A DNA stretch of 64,000 nt from Alphaproteobacteria bacterium (GCA_041396705.1 JAWKYB010000020.1:22267-86266), one strand, 5' to 3'; counted from the stretch's first letter, positions 51,350 to 60,492 are shown. A program made the numbers and translations. Notes: generated from the sequence alone by a model not told the origin.

Positions 51350-52131
51350 CCGGCGGCCGTCCCGCGCTTGCAGGCCGACACGGCGAAACGGCTGGCCGCG
51401 CGCAGCCGCAGGCGGTCTGTTAGCGGGGCGCCACGCAGTCCCGGACCGTAGATCCCACCCATGCCGTGGCGGCGGAAGCCGGTGAAACCGGCGCGGCCGA
51501 GGTCGTCGGCCAGTCGTGCGGCGGTCAACCCGTCGCGATAGTGGACCTGTGCGAGGATCGCGGCGTGCCGCTCCGGGTCGCCGTCGCCGCTGCGCTTGGC
51601 GCCGAGCCGGTTCGCCAGCGCGCGCAGCAGGCGGCCGACCGGTGTCGGCCGCACCCAGTTGCCGTCGACCACCAGCAGCCGGCCGCCTGGTTTCAGCACG
51701 CGGTGCCAGGCCGCGAAGGCAGCGGGCGGATCGAGCAGCGTCCACACCAGGTGGCGGGTGACGACGGCGTCGTAGCTGTCGTCGGGCTCGCCGGCCAGCG
51801 TCTCGGCGTCGGCGAGCCGGCCGCGCCAGTCCTTGCCGCGGTGCTTCGCCCGCGCGCGGTCCAGCATCGGCTCGGCGAAGTCGACGCCGGTGACGGCGGC
51901 GCCACGGGCCAGCAGCATGCGGCTGATCTCGCCGGTGCCGCAGGCGACGTCGAGCACCCGCCGGCCGGCGAGGTCGCCGAAGGCCGCGTCGAGCAGGGCG
52001 TGCCAGTACGGCGCCTCGAAGCGATCGTCGATGCGATGGCCGGGGGAATCGTCGAAGGTCTCGGCGCGCCGCGACCAGTATTCGCGGATGTCCTCCTTCA
52101 GCGTCCAGTTCGCGCGTGCGGCGTCGTCCAT
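51346..52131 (-). CDS. Class I SAM-dependent methyltransferase of the metal-uptake operon
   Basis: 261 residues. Motif I VLDVACGTGEISRMLLARGA (~66-85), then GVDFAEPMLDRA, VVTRHLVWTLLDPPAAF and LKPGGRLLVVDGNW. Resembles ubiquinone/menaquinone-type and small-molecule methyltransferases. It starts 15 bases after the ABC ATPase and is probably the last gene of the metal-chelate uptake operon. A role in modifying or salvaging the imported chelate is a hypothesis. Its stop overlaps the convergent PhyH stop. Confidence 0.85.
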   Translation of the reverse strand: MDDAARANWTLKEDIREYWSRRAETFDDSPGHRIDDRFEAPYWHALLDAAFGDLAGRRVLDVACGTGEISRMLLARGAAVTGVDFAEPMLDRARAKHRGKDWRGRLADAETLAGEPDDSYDAVVTRHLVWTLLDPPAAFAAWHRVLKPGGRLLVVDGNWVRPTPVGRLLRALANRLGAKRSGDGDPERHAAILAQVHYRDGLTAARLADDLGRAGFTGFRRHGMGGIYGPGLRGAPLTDRLRLRAASRFAVSACKRGTAAG

Positions 52132-52146
52132 CGGTTCGCTCCCCGG

Positions 52147-52914
52147 CTACAGGCTCGCCTCGATCACAGGCGTGCCGCGGCCGGTGACGTCGACGTCGAT
52201 CCGCACGCCATAGGCCGCGCCGCACAGCGGCGACGACAGCACGTCCAGCGGCGGCCCGTCGCCGACGATGCGGCCGTCGGCCATCAGCGCCACGCGGTCG
52301 GCATGGCGGGCGGCGAGGTTCAGGTCGTGCAGCGCGACCACGACGATGCGCCGGTCGCGGCGCGCGACCTCGCGCGCCACCGCCAGCACGTGCAACTGGT
52401 GGCGCAGGTCGAGCGCGCTGGTCGGCTCGTCAAGCAGCAGCACCGGCGCCGGTCGCGCCAGACCCATCGCCAGGGCGGCGAGCTGCTGCTGCCCGCCGCT
52501 CAGCGTGTGCAGCTCGCGCTCGGCCAAATGGCCGATACCGACCCGGGCCAGTGCCGCCTCGGCCGCAGCCAGGTCGTCGGGCCGCGGCCTGGCGCGGCGC
52601 CCCGCCATGCGGGCGACCAGCGCGGCGTCCACCACCGGCAGGCGGGCCTGGCTGGCGTAGGTCTGCGGTACATAGCGCACGCGCTCCGCCCGGTCGGCGC
52701 GCGAGAGCCCGTGCAGCGCCTCGCCGTGCAGCGTGATCCGGCCGGCGGCGGCCGCCGTCACGCCGGCGACAGCGCGCATGAGGCTGGACTTGCCGGCGGC
52801 GTTGGGGCCGACCAGGGCGGTGACGCTACCGGGCGCGAGGTCGGCGACGCTGACCGCGCGGACGACCTCCGCCTGGCCGTAGCGCACGCTGAGGCTGTGG
52901 ATATCGAGGCTCAC
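52147..52914 (-). CDS. FecE/HmuV/BtuD-type ABC transporter ATP-binding protein
   Basis: 255 residues from a GTG overlapping the permease stop (GTGA). Walker A GPNAAGKSS (here Ala-Ala in place of GNGAGKST is a normal variant), Q-loop YVPQ, signature LSGGQQQ, Walker B VLLLDEP and switch His LHDLNLA. It powers import of iron chelate, heme or cobalamin. Operon order is binding protein, permease, ATPase, methyltransferase. Confidence 0.94.
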   Translation of the reverse strand: MSLDIHSLSVRYGQAEVVRAVSVADLAPGSVTALVGPNAAGKSSLMRAVAGVTAAAAGRITLHGEALHGLSRADRAERVRYVPQTYASQARLPVVDAALVARMAGRRARPRPDDLAAAEAALARVGIGHLAERELHTLSGGQQQLAALAMGLARPAPVLLLDEPTSALDLRHQLHVLAVAREVARRDRRIVVVALHDLNLAARHADRVALMADGRIVGDGPPLDVLSSPLCGAAYGVRIDVDVTGRGTPVIEASL

Positions 52915-53990
52915 GCGATGTAGCTCCGCCGGTTCAGGATCAACGAGATGAAGAACGGCACGCCGACCAGCGCGGTGATGATCCCGACGGGATAGATCAC
53001 GCCGGGCACGATGTTCTTGGCGGCGATCGAGGTCAGCGACAGGATCAGCGCGCCGCACAGCGCCGACAGCGGCACGAACCAGCGCTGGTCCTCGCCGACG
53101 AGCAGGCGGGCGATGTGCGGCCCGACCAGGCCGACGAAGCCGATCACGCCGACGAAGGAGACGGCGGTCGAGGCGAGCAGCGCGACCTGGATCAGCACTT
53201 GCAGGCGCAGCCGGTCGACATCGACCCCGAAGCTTGCTGCGCGGTCGTCGCCCATGCGCAGCGCCGTCAGCGCGAAACGGTGGCGCCACATCAGCGGCAC
53301 CAGCACCGCGAACAGCGTCGCGCCGATCGCGATCTTGATCCAGCTTGCCCGCGTCAGCGAGCCCATCATCCAGAACACGATCTGGGCAAGTTGGGTCTCG
53401 GAGGCGCGGTACTGCAGCAGGCCGAGGATGGCGTTGAAGGTGAACATCAGCGCGATGCCGAACAGGATCATCGTGCTGGGCGAGACGCCGCGATAGCGGG
53501 TCAGGGCATAGATCGCCAGCGCTGTGACGAAGGCGAAGACGAAGGCATTGGTCGTCACGATCAGCGGCCCGGCGACCGGCGCGACGCCCAGTCCGAACAC
53601 GATCGCGACCGCGGCGCCGACGCTGGCCGCCGACGAGATGCCGAGGGTGAACGGGTCGGCCAGCGGGTTGCCGAGGATGGTCTGCATCTGCGCGCCGGCC
53701 ACGCCGAGCATGGCGCCGACCAGCACGGCCATGGCCGCGACCGGCAGGCGGATGTCCCAGACGATCACCGCGGTGCGCAGGTCCTGGTCGGACGGTGCGA
53801 ACAGCGCGGCGAGGATCTCGCCCGGGCTGAGCCAGCCCGGGCCGGTGCCGATGTCGGCCAGCAGCGACAGCAGCAGCGCTGCGGCGCCGATCGCCAGGGC
53901 GGAGGCGTTGCGGGCGGCGCGGCGCTGCAGGCCGGCGGCGGGGCGGTCCGCCGGCCTGCGCATGGGCCCGTCGACCGGCCGGTCGACCAT
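52911..53990 (-). CDS. FecCD/BtuC-type metal-chelate ABC permease
   Basis: 359 residues from ATG 53990, overlapping the binding protein stop (ATGA). About ten membrane helices. Family motifs: VWDIRLPVAAMAVLVGAMLGVAGAQMQTILGNPLADPFTLGIS, MILFGIALMFTFNAI, FVGLVGPHIARLLVGEDQRWF and VPFFISLILNRR. An N-terminal ~40-residue basic extension is unusual; an internal ATG at 53963 would shorten it by nine residues. Homodimer expected. Confidence 0.94.
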   Translation of the reverse strand: MVDRPVDGPMRRPADRPAAGLQRRAARNASALAIGAAALLLSLLADIGTGPGWLSPGEILAALFAPSDQDLRTAVIVWDIRLPVAAMAVLVGAMLGVAGAQMQTILGNPLADPFTLGISSAASVGAAVAIVFGLGVAPVAGPLIVTTNAFVFAFVTALAIYALTRYRGVSPSTMILFGIALMFTFNAILGLLQYRASETQLAQIVFWMMGSLTRASWIKIAIGATLFAVLVPLMWRHRFALTALRMGDDRAASFGVDVDRLRLQVLIQVALLASTAVSFVGVIGFVGLVGPHIARLLVGEDQRWFVPLSALCGALILSLTSIAAKNIVPGVIYPVGIITALVGVPFFISLILNRRSYIA

Positions 53991-55153
53991 CAGTCGAGCC
54001 GGGCCCAGAACACGCCGCTCAGCGGGATCGGCGAGAACCGCTCGTGATACGCCGCGTGCACCGTCTCCGGGTCGAGGTCGGCGAACAGCTCCGGGTACAT
54101 CCACTTGGCGAAGACCTGCAGCGCGACCAGATGCGACGGGCTCATGTAGAACTGGTGGTAGACGGAATAGAACTGCCTGTTGCGAACGGCGCCGAGCGCT
54201 TCCCAGCCCGGACGGGCGGCGAGGACCGCCAGCGCGCGCTGGACCGCTTCGGCATCGGTCTCGTAGCCGAACGGCACGCCCAGCGACTGCGGCTGCGCCT
54301 CCGACCAGTCGGCGCCGGTGCCGATGATCATCGCCGGGTCCTCGGCGAACAGGGTCTCCGGGTTGATCTGGCCGCCGAGCCCGGCAAAGCGGCTCGATCC
54401 CCAGTTGATGCCGCCGGCCGCCTCCAGGATCGCGCCCAGATTGGCGTCGCCGAAGGTCAGGCAGCATGTTTCCGGGTCGTAGCCGGCGGCGCGTTCCATC
54501 ACCACCGGCAGCCGGTCGCCGTCCGGAATCTGCGCGGCGCGGACGGTGACCTTGCGGGTCTCGCTCAGGTAGAAGTCGTTGAATTCGCGCGCCCGGTCTT
54601 CCCGGCCCAGCAGCCGTCCGAGGATGTCGATGCTCGGTGCGGTGTTCTCCAGCGGGCTCTCGCGGAAGTCGACCACGACTGTGGGGATGCCGGCGGCGTC
54701 CAGTGTGTCGAGGATGCCATTCTGCGCCACCTTGTAGTAGGCGGACAGCGAGAGCAGGACCAGGTCGGCGTCCAGCGCGATGGCCTTCTCGACGCTGAAG
54801 TCGCCGGCATAGGCGCTGCCGAAGCGCGGCACGTCGGCCGCCTCCGGGAAGAGCGCCACGTACTGGCGGTAGGTGCCGGGGTCGTAGAGCACCATGTCCT
54901 CGGCCCAGCCGGCGATGCGGCCGAACGGATCTTCGGTCTCCAGCACCCCGTAGCCGTACATCAGCCGGCCCTCGGCCAGCACGATGCGCTGCGGCGGCTC
55001 CGGCAACGTCACGCTCCGCCCGGCAATGTCGACGACGGTGACGGGTTCGGCCCGCGCCGCGACGACGGTCAGGGCCGCGAACAACAGGGTCAGCGCCCAT
55101 AGCGGCGTGAGCCGGCAAAGCCGCTGCGCCATCCCTTGCGCCAGTGATCTCAT
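53990..55153 (-). CDS. Metal-chelate (PF01497-type) periplasmic binding protein
   Basis: 387 residues from ATG 55153 (GGAGAATGAG upstream). Signal peptide with a long n-region (cleavage near AARA). Class III binding protein fold: VTVVDIAGRSVTLPEPPQRIVL, then SVEKAIALDADLVLLS and LDTLDAAGIPTVVVD. A Cys-Cys pair (PETCCLTFGD) is unusual for the family and could contribute to ligand or disulfide chemistry. First gene of the operon. A Fur-like palindrome lies 87 bases upstream of its start. Confidence 0.91.
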   Translation of the reverse strand: MRSLAQGMAQRLCRLTPLWALTLLFAALTVVAARAEPVTVVDIAGRSVTLPEPPQRIVLAEGRLMYGYGVLETEDPFGRIAGWAEDMVLYDPGTYRQYVALFPEAADVPRFGSAYAGDFSVEKAIALDADLVLLSLSAYYKVAQNGILDTLDAAGIPTVVVDFRESPLENTAPSIDILGRLLGREDRAREFNDFYLSETRKVTVRAAQIPDGDRLPVVMERAAGYDPETCCLTFGDANLGAILEAAGGINWGSSRFAGLGGQINPETLFAEDPAMIIGTGADWSEAQPQSLGVPFGYETDAEAVQRALAVLAARPGWEALGAVRNRQFYSVYHQFYMSPSHLVALQVFAKWMYPELFADLDPETVHAAYHERFSPIPLSGVFWARLD

Positions 55154-55239
55154 CTCATTCTCCGTGGTTCCGGCCGCTGGCCGTCCGTTGGTCTCGAGGC
55201 GGGGTTCGACCCGCCGGCGGTGCAATGGGGATGACTGCG

Positions 55240-55258
55240 AATGCGAATGACTCGCATT
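55240..55258. promoter_or_regulatory. Fur-box-like 19-bp palindrome
   Basis: AATGCGA-ATGAC-TCGCATT: perfect seven-base arms around a five-base centre. Length and layout match the 19-bp Fur consensus, and read as 7-1-7 it is TGCGAAT-G-ACTCGCA. A partial second half-site (TGCGAAT) overlaps on the left. It stands 87 bases upstream of the binding protein gene, consistent with iron repression of the uptake operon, and 118 bases before panE. Confidence 0.65.
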
Positions 55259-55375
55259 ACTGAGATTGATGCCCGAACGCCGTGGCGCCGGCAAGCAGAA
55301 TCTTGGCCGGGCGGATTGGACGGCCAGGCGCTAAGCTGGCGGCCTAGAGAGTCGAGGGCGACGCAGGGGGATCGG

Positions 55376-56356
55376 ATGCGGATCTGTGTGATCGGCGCGG
55401 GCGCGCTGGGGGGCAGCTATGGCGGCCGGCTGGCGCTGGCCGGCGCGGACGTGACGCTGGTCGACGTCTGGCAGGCGCATGTGGAGGCGATCGGCCGCGA
55501 CGGACTGCGGCTGGACGGCGTTCCCGGCGACCGGCGGGTCCGTGTCGCCGCGGCGACGGGGCCGCAGGGGCTGGCGCCATTCGACATGGCCATCGTCACG
55601 GTCGATGCCAACCACAGCGGCGAGGCCGCGAAGACGGCGGCCGCGGCGCTGAAGCCGGACGGGTTTGCGCTGACGCTGCAGAACGGCATCGGCAATGTGG
55701 AGACCCTGGTCGCTGCCCTGGGCAGGGCGCGCGTAGTCGGCGGCTCCAGCATGTGCAGCGCGGCGGTGCAGGGACCGGGCCACGTGACCCAGACCCACCA
55801 GGGACCGACCACCGTCGGCGAGCTCGACGGCGGCGGCTCGCCGCGCGTCGACGCGCTGAAGGCCCTGCTGGAGGGGGCCGGCTTCGACACCAGGATCGCG
55901 CCGGACGTGCTTGCGGTGATCTGGCAGAAGTTCCTGCTCAACCTTTCGATCAACCCGATCTGCGCGGTGACCGGGCTGCGGCTCGGCGAGCTGGCGCGCC
56001 TGCCCGCGGTCGACGCGTTCCAGGACCGGATCATCGCGGAGGCGCTGGCGGTGGTCGCCGCCAAGGGGCTCAATCTGCCCGACCCGGACATCCGCGGCAC
56101 CATCAAGCGCCACACATGGTCGAAATACAGCCGGCCTTCGATGCTGCAGCACGTCGACATGGGGCGACGGACCGAGATCGACGCGCTCAACGGCGCCCTG
56201 GTGCGCGAGGCGCAGGCGCTGGGCGTGGCCGTGCCGTTCAACGAGGCGCTGACGGCGCTGGTGAAGGGGCGCGAGTTCGCACGGATGCGTGCCGTGAACG
56301 AGCCGGATGTCGACTATGACGCGCTGGAATCGGCCGCCGGACCCTGGCCGGGCTGA
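55376..56356 (+). CDS. 2-dehydropantoate 2-reductase-family protein
   Basis: 326 residues from ATG 55376 (AGGGGGATCGG upstream). Rossmann motif VIGAGALGGSYGGRLALAGADV at residues 5-26, TLQNGIGN, and the catalytic Lys region VIWQKFLLNLSINPICAVTG. The C-terminal helical domain contains SMLQHVDMGRRTEIDALNG, the pantothenate-site hallmark. PanE makes pantoate for CoA synthesis, but paralogues reduce other 2-oxo acids, so the symbol panE is not assigned. Confidence 0.88.
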   Translation: MRICVIGAGALGGSYGGRLALAGADVTLVDVWQAHVEAIGRDGLRLDGVPGDRRVRVAAATGPQGLAPFDMAIVTVDANHSGEAAKTAAAALKPDGFALTLQNGIGNVETLVAALGRARVVGGSSMCSAAVQGPGHVTQTHQGPTTVGELDGGGSPRVDALKALLEGAGFDTRIAPDVLAVIWQKFLLNLSINPICAVTGLRLGELARLPAVDAFQDRIIAEALAVVAAKGLNLPDPDIRGTIKRHTWSKYSRPSMLQHVDMGRRTEIDALNGALVREAQALGVAVPFNEALTALVKGREFARMRAVNEPDVDYDALESAAGPWPG

Positions 56357-56416
56357 GCGCGGGCCGCTACCTTCCATCCAGCCACGGCGATTCGATCCAG
56401 AGGGGGGAGACCGGCA

Positions 56417-57469
56417 ATGGAATACCGCTCACTCGGCAGCTCCGGGCTGAAGGTCTCGGCGCTGTGCATGGGCACCATGACCTTCGGCTACAACAAGAGC
56501 GGGCCGACCGGCTCGGTCGGCGTCAAGGAGGCCAAGCGCCAGATCGACCAGTGCCTCGACGCCGGCGTCAACATCATCGACACCGCCAACATCTATTCGC
56601 GCGGCGCGTCAGAGGAGATCATCGGCGAGGCGCTCGGCAAGAAGCGCGGCGACGTGCTGATCGCAACCAAGGGCCGGTTCAACATGGGCGGCGGCCCGAA
56701 CGACGGCGGCAACAGCCGGATCAACCTGATCCGGGCATGCGAGCAGAGCCTGAAGCGGCTGAAGACCGACTGGGTCGACCTCTACCAGGTGCACCTGTGG
56801 GACGGGCAGACGCCGGTCGAGGAGACGATGGAAGCGCTCGACACCCTGGTCCGCTCCGGCAAGGTGCGCTACGTCGGCTGCTCGAACTTCTCCGCCTGGC
56901 ACGTGATGAAGGCGCTGGCCGCGGCGCGGGAGCGCAGCCTGCAGCCCTTCGTCAGCCATCAGATCCACTATTCGCTGGAGTCCCGCGACGCGGAGTACGA
57001 GCTGGTGCCGCTGGCGCTGGACCAGGGGCTTGGCCTGATGATCTGGAGCCCGCTGGCGGGCGGTCTGCTGACCGGCAAGTTCCGCCGCGACGGCAAGGGG
57101 CCGAAGGGCGCGCGGCACCACAATCTCAAGTTCCACGAGCCGCCGATCTACGATTACGACCGGCTGTGGGCGATCGTCGACGCGCTTGTTGCGGTGGCCG
57201 AAAGCCGCGGCGTCTCGCCGGCGCAGGTCGCGCTGGCCTGGCTGCTGTCCCGGCCGGCGGTCAGCACGGTGATCGTCGGCGGCCGCACCGCCGAGCAGTT
57301 CGCCGACAACCTCGCCGCCGCGGACCTCAAGCTGTCGGCGGAGGAACTGGCCCGGCTCGAGAAGGTCGGCAGGCCGAACCTGCTCTACCCCTATTGGCAC
57401 CAGGCCTCGGTCGCCAACGACCGGCTCGGCGCCGCCGACCTGTCGCTGATCGGCCCGCACCTCGGCTGA
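56417..57469 (+). CDS. Aldo/keto reductase
   Basis: 350 residues. AKR catalytic tetrad: Asp in IDTANIYSRG with Tyr of IYS, Lys in IATKG and His in YQVHLWD. Starts MEYRSLGSSGLKVSALCMGTMTFGY, typical of the AKR11/12-like group, and ends with the NADPH-site region VSTVIVGGRTAEQFADNLAA. Reduces an unknown aldehyde or ketone, cytoplasmic. Transcribed in the same direction 60 bases after the PanE-like gene. Confidence 0.92.
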   Translation: MEYRSLGSSGLKVSALCMGTMTFGYNKSGPTGSVGVKEAKRQIDQCLDAGVNIIDTANIYSRGASEEIIGEALGKKRGDVLIATKGRFNMGGGPNDGGNSRINLIRACEQSLKRLKTDWVDLYQVHLWDGQTPVEETMEALDTLVRSGKVRYVGCSNFSAWHVMKALAAARERSLQPFVSHQIHYSLESRDAEYELVPLALDQGLGLMIWSPLAGGLLTGKFRRDGKGPKGARHHNLKFHEPPIYDYDRLWAIVDALVAVAESRGVSPAQVALAWLLSRPAVSTVIVGGRTAEQFADNLAAADLKLSAEELARLEKVGRPNLLYPYWHQASVANDRLGAADLSLIGPHLG

Positions 57470-57487
57470 GGCCGGGCCGCGGCGGCA

Positions 57488-57748
57488 TCAGTGGTCGTGG
57501 TCGCCGTGGGTCTTGTCCGTCTCCGGGTCGAGCAGACGGTGCAGGTGCACGACGAAATAGCGCATGTGGGCGTTGTCCACCGTCGCCGCCGCCTTGCCGC
57601 GCCAGGCCTTGTAGGCCTCGGCATAGTTGGGATAGACGCCGACGACGTCGATCTCGTCCAGGTTCTTGAATTCGGTCGACTTCGGGCTGACCAGCTCGCC
57701 GCCAATCACGAGGTGCAGAAGCTGCTTGCCGCCTTGTGTCTCTGCCAT
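57488..57748 (-). CDS. DUF4170-family small protein
   Basis: 86 residues from ATG 57748. The pattern LHLVIGGELVSPKSTEFKNLDEIDVVGVYPNYAEAYKAWRG followed by KAAATVDNAHMRYFVVHLHRL is the DUF4170 signature found in alphaproteobacteria. Ends in a His/Asp tail (HGDHDH) that could bind metal. Function unknown. The longer upstream frame is not supported. Confidence 0.85.
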   Translation of the reverse strand: MAETQGGKQLLHLVIGGELVSPKSTEFKNLDEIDVVGVYPNYAEAYKAWRGKAAATVDNAHMRYFVVHLHRLLDPETDKTHGDHDH

Positions 57749-57805
57749 GGTCCGACTCGCGCGGTTGGGGAACGGCGGCACCTTAAGCCGGAACAGGCTA
57801 CCGAA

Positions 57806-58714
57806 TCACGAATAGCCGCCTCCGACCCGGGCAACGGGTGCTGAACCGCGCGGGGCTGTCACGTCGAAGAGCCAGCGCTGCGCCGCGTCGAGCCGGTCAT
57901 ACAGGTCGGCGGTCAGGTAGTCCTGCTGCGGCAGCTGTTGCTTCAGATCGCGGCGTGTGTAGGTCAGGTGCAGCATGCGGCGGCGCGCATCGGTTCTCTT
58001 GCGGGTGCCGCCGTGCCAACAGCTGGAGTTGAACACCGCAACGGAACCGGCCGGGATCGTGACCAGGACCTCGCCGGGATAGGGTGCGAACGGGTCTTCC
58101 GGAAAACGGTCGAAAGCGAGCAGGTCGCGGTCGGTCACTTCCGACGGCATCACGTTCTCGCCCGGCACGTTGAACTCCGGCCAGTGCTGCGACCCGGGCA
58201 CGATTCGGGTCGGGCCGTTGTCCGGCGTCATGTCGTCGAACATGATCAGGGAATTGACCAGCCACCAATCGCCCTTCCACCGCTTCTGCACGTCGGAATG
58301 CAGCGGCTGGTGACCGAAGCCCTTGTGCGGCTCGCGCAGGTTCGCGCCATGCAGCTTGACCTCGCCGAGCAGGTGGGCGGATGCGGCCAGCAGTGGGCCG
58401 ATGAACAGGCACCGGTCGAAGGCGCGGGACTTGTTGAAGATGTTCGAGATCCGGGTGGAGCCGATCTGCAGCCCGGCGGCGCGGCCTTCTTGCGGATTGT
58501 AAAGCCGGCCATCCTTGCCTTCCAGGCTGACTTCCATCCCCGCGTCAGCACCGTCCGCGGCGCGCAGGCGGTCGAACTCGGCGCCCATCTCCGCGCACTC
58601 ATCCGCTGTGAAAACGCCATCGAGGATGAAGAAGCCGTCTTCGTCGAAGCGGCGGCGCTGCTCCCCGGTCAGGGGCGGAACGCCGAGCGCATTCAGAGCC
58701 TCGCGTGTGTCCAT
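57806..58714 (-). CDS. Phytanoyl-CoA dioxygenase-family (PhyH) oxygenase (copy 2)
   Basis: 302 residues from ATG 58714. Iron ligands His139 and Asp141 (PLHSDVQ), distal His234 (CWHGGTRKR) and the following Arg for 2-oxoglutarate. N-terminal DEDGFFILDGVFTADEC is typical of PhyH. Distant from copy 1. Substrate unknown. A perfect 14-base palindrome of LacI-operator type lies 79 bases upstream, so sugar- or metabolite-controlled expression is likely. Confidence 0.89.
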   Translation of the reverse strand: MDTREALNALGVPPLTGEQRRRFDEDGFFILDGVFTADECAEMGAEFDRLRAADGADAGMEVSLEGKDGRLYNPQEGRAAGLQIGSTRISNIFNKSRAFDRCLFIGPLLAASAHLLGEVKLHGANLREPHKGFGHQPLHSDVQKRWKGDWWLVNSLIMFDDMTPDNGPTRIVPGSQHWPEFNVPGENVMPSEVTDRDLLAFDRFPEDPFAPYPGEVLVTIPAGSVAVFNSSCWHGGTRKRTDARRRMLHLTYTRRDLKQQLPQQDYLTADLYDRLDAAQRWLFDVTAPRGSAPVARVGGGYS

Positions 58715-58792
58715 GAAGCGTTTCCCGACTTCTTTCGTGCCGCCACACCTTCCGGTCCGGTCCGGATCGCGGCGCGTTGTTGCGAGAATAGA

Positions 58793-58806
58793 TCGAAACG
58801 TTTCGA
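58793..58806. promoter_or_regulatory. Perfect LacI-type palindrome TCGAAACGTTTCGA
   Basis: A perfect 14-base palindrome with the central CG step flanked by AAA/TTT that typifies LacI/GalR-family operators. It lies in the 140-base gap between prfC and the PhyH gene, upstream of the latter. No LacI-family gene is in the window. Confidence 0.6.
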
Positions 58807-58854
58807 CGGATGAAGCCGAAAAAGCCTGACCGCGGCTTGGGTCCAACCGGGAGG

Positions 58855-60492
58855 TCAGGCCCGTTCGCGGGTGGCGAGGAAGCGGATGGCGGGCCAGTCC
58901 TGCTGCATGAACTTCAGCGACCAGGCATCGCGGGCGAGGTAGACCGGGGCGCCGCTGCGGTCCTCGGCGAGCACCGAGCGGTTGGCGGCGACGAAGCGCT
59001 GCAGTTCGGCCTTGTCGTCCGACGCGGCCCAGCGCGCCATCGTCGCGGCAGTGCTCTCGAAGGCGATCGGGACGCCGTATTCGCTGCCGACGCGGGCAGC
59101 GAGAACGTCGAGCTGCAGCGCGCCGACAACGCCGACCAGCCAGTCGGAGCCGAGCATGGGCCGGAATACCTGGGTGACGCCCTCGTCGGCCAGATCGCCC
59201 AGCGCCTTGCCCAGCTGTTTGGCCTTGATCGCCTCGCCCAGCCGGACGCGGCGGATGATCTCCGGCGCGAAGTCGGGAATGCCGGTGACCTGTAGGCTGC
59301 GGCCCTCGGTCAGGGTGTCGCCGACGTTCAGCGTCCCGTGGTTGGGAATGCCGATCACGTCGCCAGCCACGGCTTCCTCGGCCGTCTCGCGCTCCTGCGC
59401 GAAAAAGAACATCGGGCTGGAAACGGCCAGGTCGCGGCCGCTGCGCACGTTGCGCAGCTTCATGCCGCGGCGGAAGGTGCCGGAACACAGGCGCACGAAG
59501 GCGATGCGGTCGCGATGGTTCGGGTCCATGTTGGCCTGGACCTTGAACACGAAGCCGGCGACCTCCTTGTCGGCCGGGTCGATCGGATCTTCATGCGTCG
59601 GCTGCGGCCGCGGCGGCGGCGCCCAGGCGGCGATGGCATGCAGCAGTTCGCGCACGCACACGCCGCGGATCGCCGAGCCGAAGAACACCGGCGTCAGGTG
59701 ACCTTCGCGATAGGATTCGAGGTCGAATGCGGGCAGCGAGGCGCGGGCGATCTCCAGCGATTCCAGCGCGGTGGCCGAAACCGGGTCGGCGGCCAGCGCG
59801 GCGGCGTCGGGGTTGGCGCCGATCTTGGCCCGCGCCGCGGCGCCGGCGTCGCCTTCCGGCATCATCACCCGGCCGTCGGCGACGCCGATGCAGCCGCGGA
59901 AGTCGACGCCCATGCCCAGCGGCCAGCTGGCCGGCGTGACGTCGAGTGCCAGCGTGTTGGCGATCTCGTCGAGCAGTTCCAGCGGGTCGCGGCCTTCGCG
60001 GTCGGCCTTGTTGATGAAGGTGATGATCGGGATGTCGCGCAGCCGGCAGACCTCGAACAGCTTCAGCGTCTGGCTCTCGATGCCGCGGGCCGCGTCGATC
60101 ACCATGATGGCGGAATCGACCGCCGTCAGGGTGCGGTAGGTATCTTCGGAGAAGTCGGCATGGCCCGGGGTGTCGAGCAGGTTGAAGGTCAGCCCCTCGT
60201 GCTCGAAGGTCATCACCGACGACGTCACCGAGATGCCGCGCTTCTGCTCGATCTCCATCCAGTCGGAGCGCGAGCGGCGCTGCTCGCCCCGCGCCCGCAC
60301 CGCGCCGGCCAGCCGGATCGCACCCGAGGCGTGCAGCAGCTTCTCGGTCAGCGTGGTCTTGCCGGCGTCCGGATGCGAGATGATGGCAAAGGTGCGCCGG
60401 CTGGCGAAGCCTTGCGCGGGCGCCGCGGGCGCACTGCGCTCGGCACGGCTCGTCGACGCGGGACGGGCGTCGGATGGCAGGGCTTGGTTCAT
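58855..60492 (-). CDS. prfC: Peptide chain release factor 3
   Basis: 545 residues from ATG 60492. Translational GTPase: G1 SHPDAGKTT (~39-47), switch I with GISVTSSVM, G3 DTPGH, G4 NKADREGRDP. The RF3-specific C-terminal region (LGSDWLVGVVGALQLDVLAARV) is present. It recycles RF1/RF2 from the ribosome after termination. The N-terminus has an extra ~30 residues rich in Ala, Ser and Pro. It stands apart from neighbouring genes by 168 and 140 bases. Confidence 0.96.
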   Translation of the reverse strand: MNQALPSDARPASTSRAERSAPAAPAQGFASRRTFAIISHPDAGKTTLTEKLLHASGAIRLAGAVRARGEQRRSRSDWMEIEQKRGISVTSSVMTFEHEGLTFNLLDTPGHADFSEDTYRTLTAVDSAIMVIDAARGIESQTLKLFEVCRLRDIPIITFINKADREGRDPLELLDEIANTLALDVTPASWPLGMGVDFRGCIGVADGRVMMPEGDAGAAARAKIGANPDAAALAADPVSATALESLEIARASLPAFDLESYREGHLTPVFFGSAIRGVCVRELLHAIAAWAPPPRPQPTHEDPIDPADKEVAGFVFKVQANMDPNHRDRIAFVRLCSGTFRRGMKLRNVRSGRDLAVSSPMFFFAQERETAEEAVAGDVIGIPNHGTLNVGDTLTEGRSLQVTGIPDFAPEIIRRVRLGEAIKAKQLGKALGDLADEGVTQVFRPMLGSDWLVGVVGALQLDVLAARVGSEYGVPIAFESTAATMARWAASDDKAELQRFVAANRSVLAEDRSGAPVYLARDAWSLKFMQQDWPAIRFLATRERA

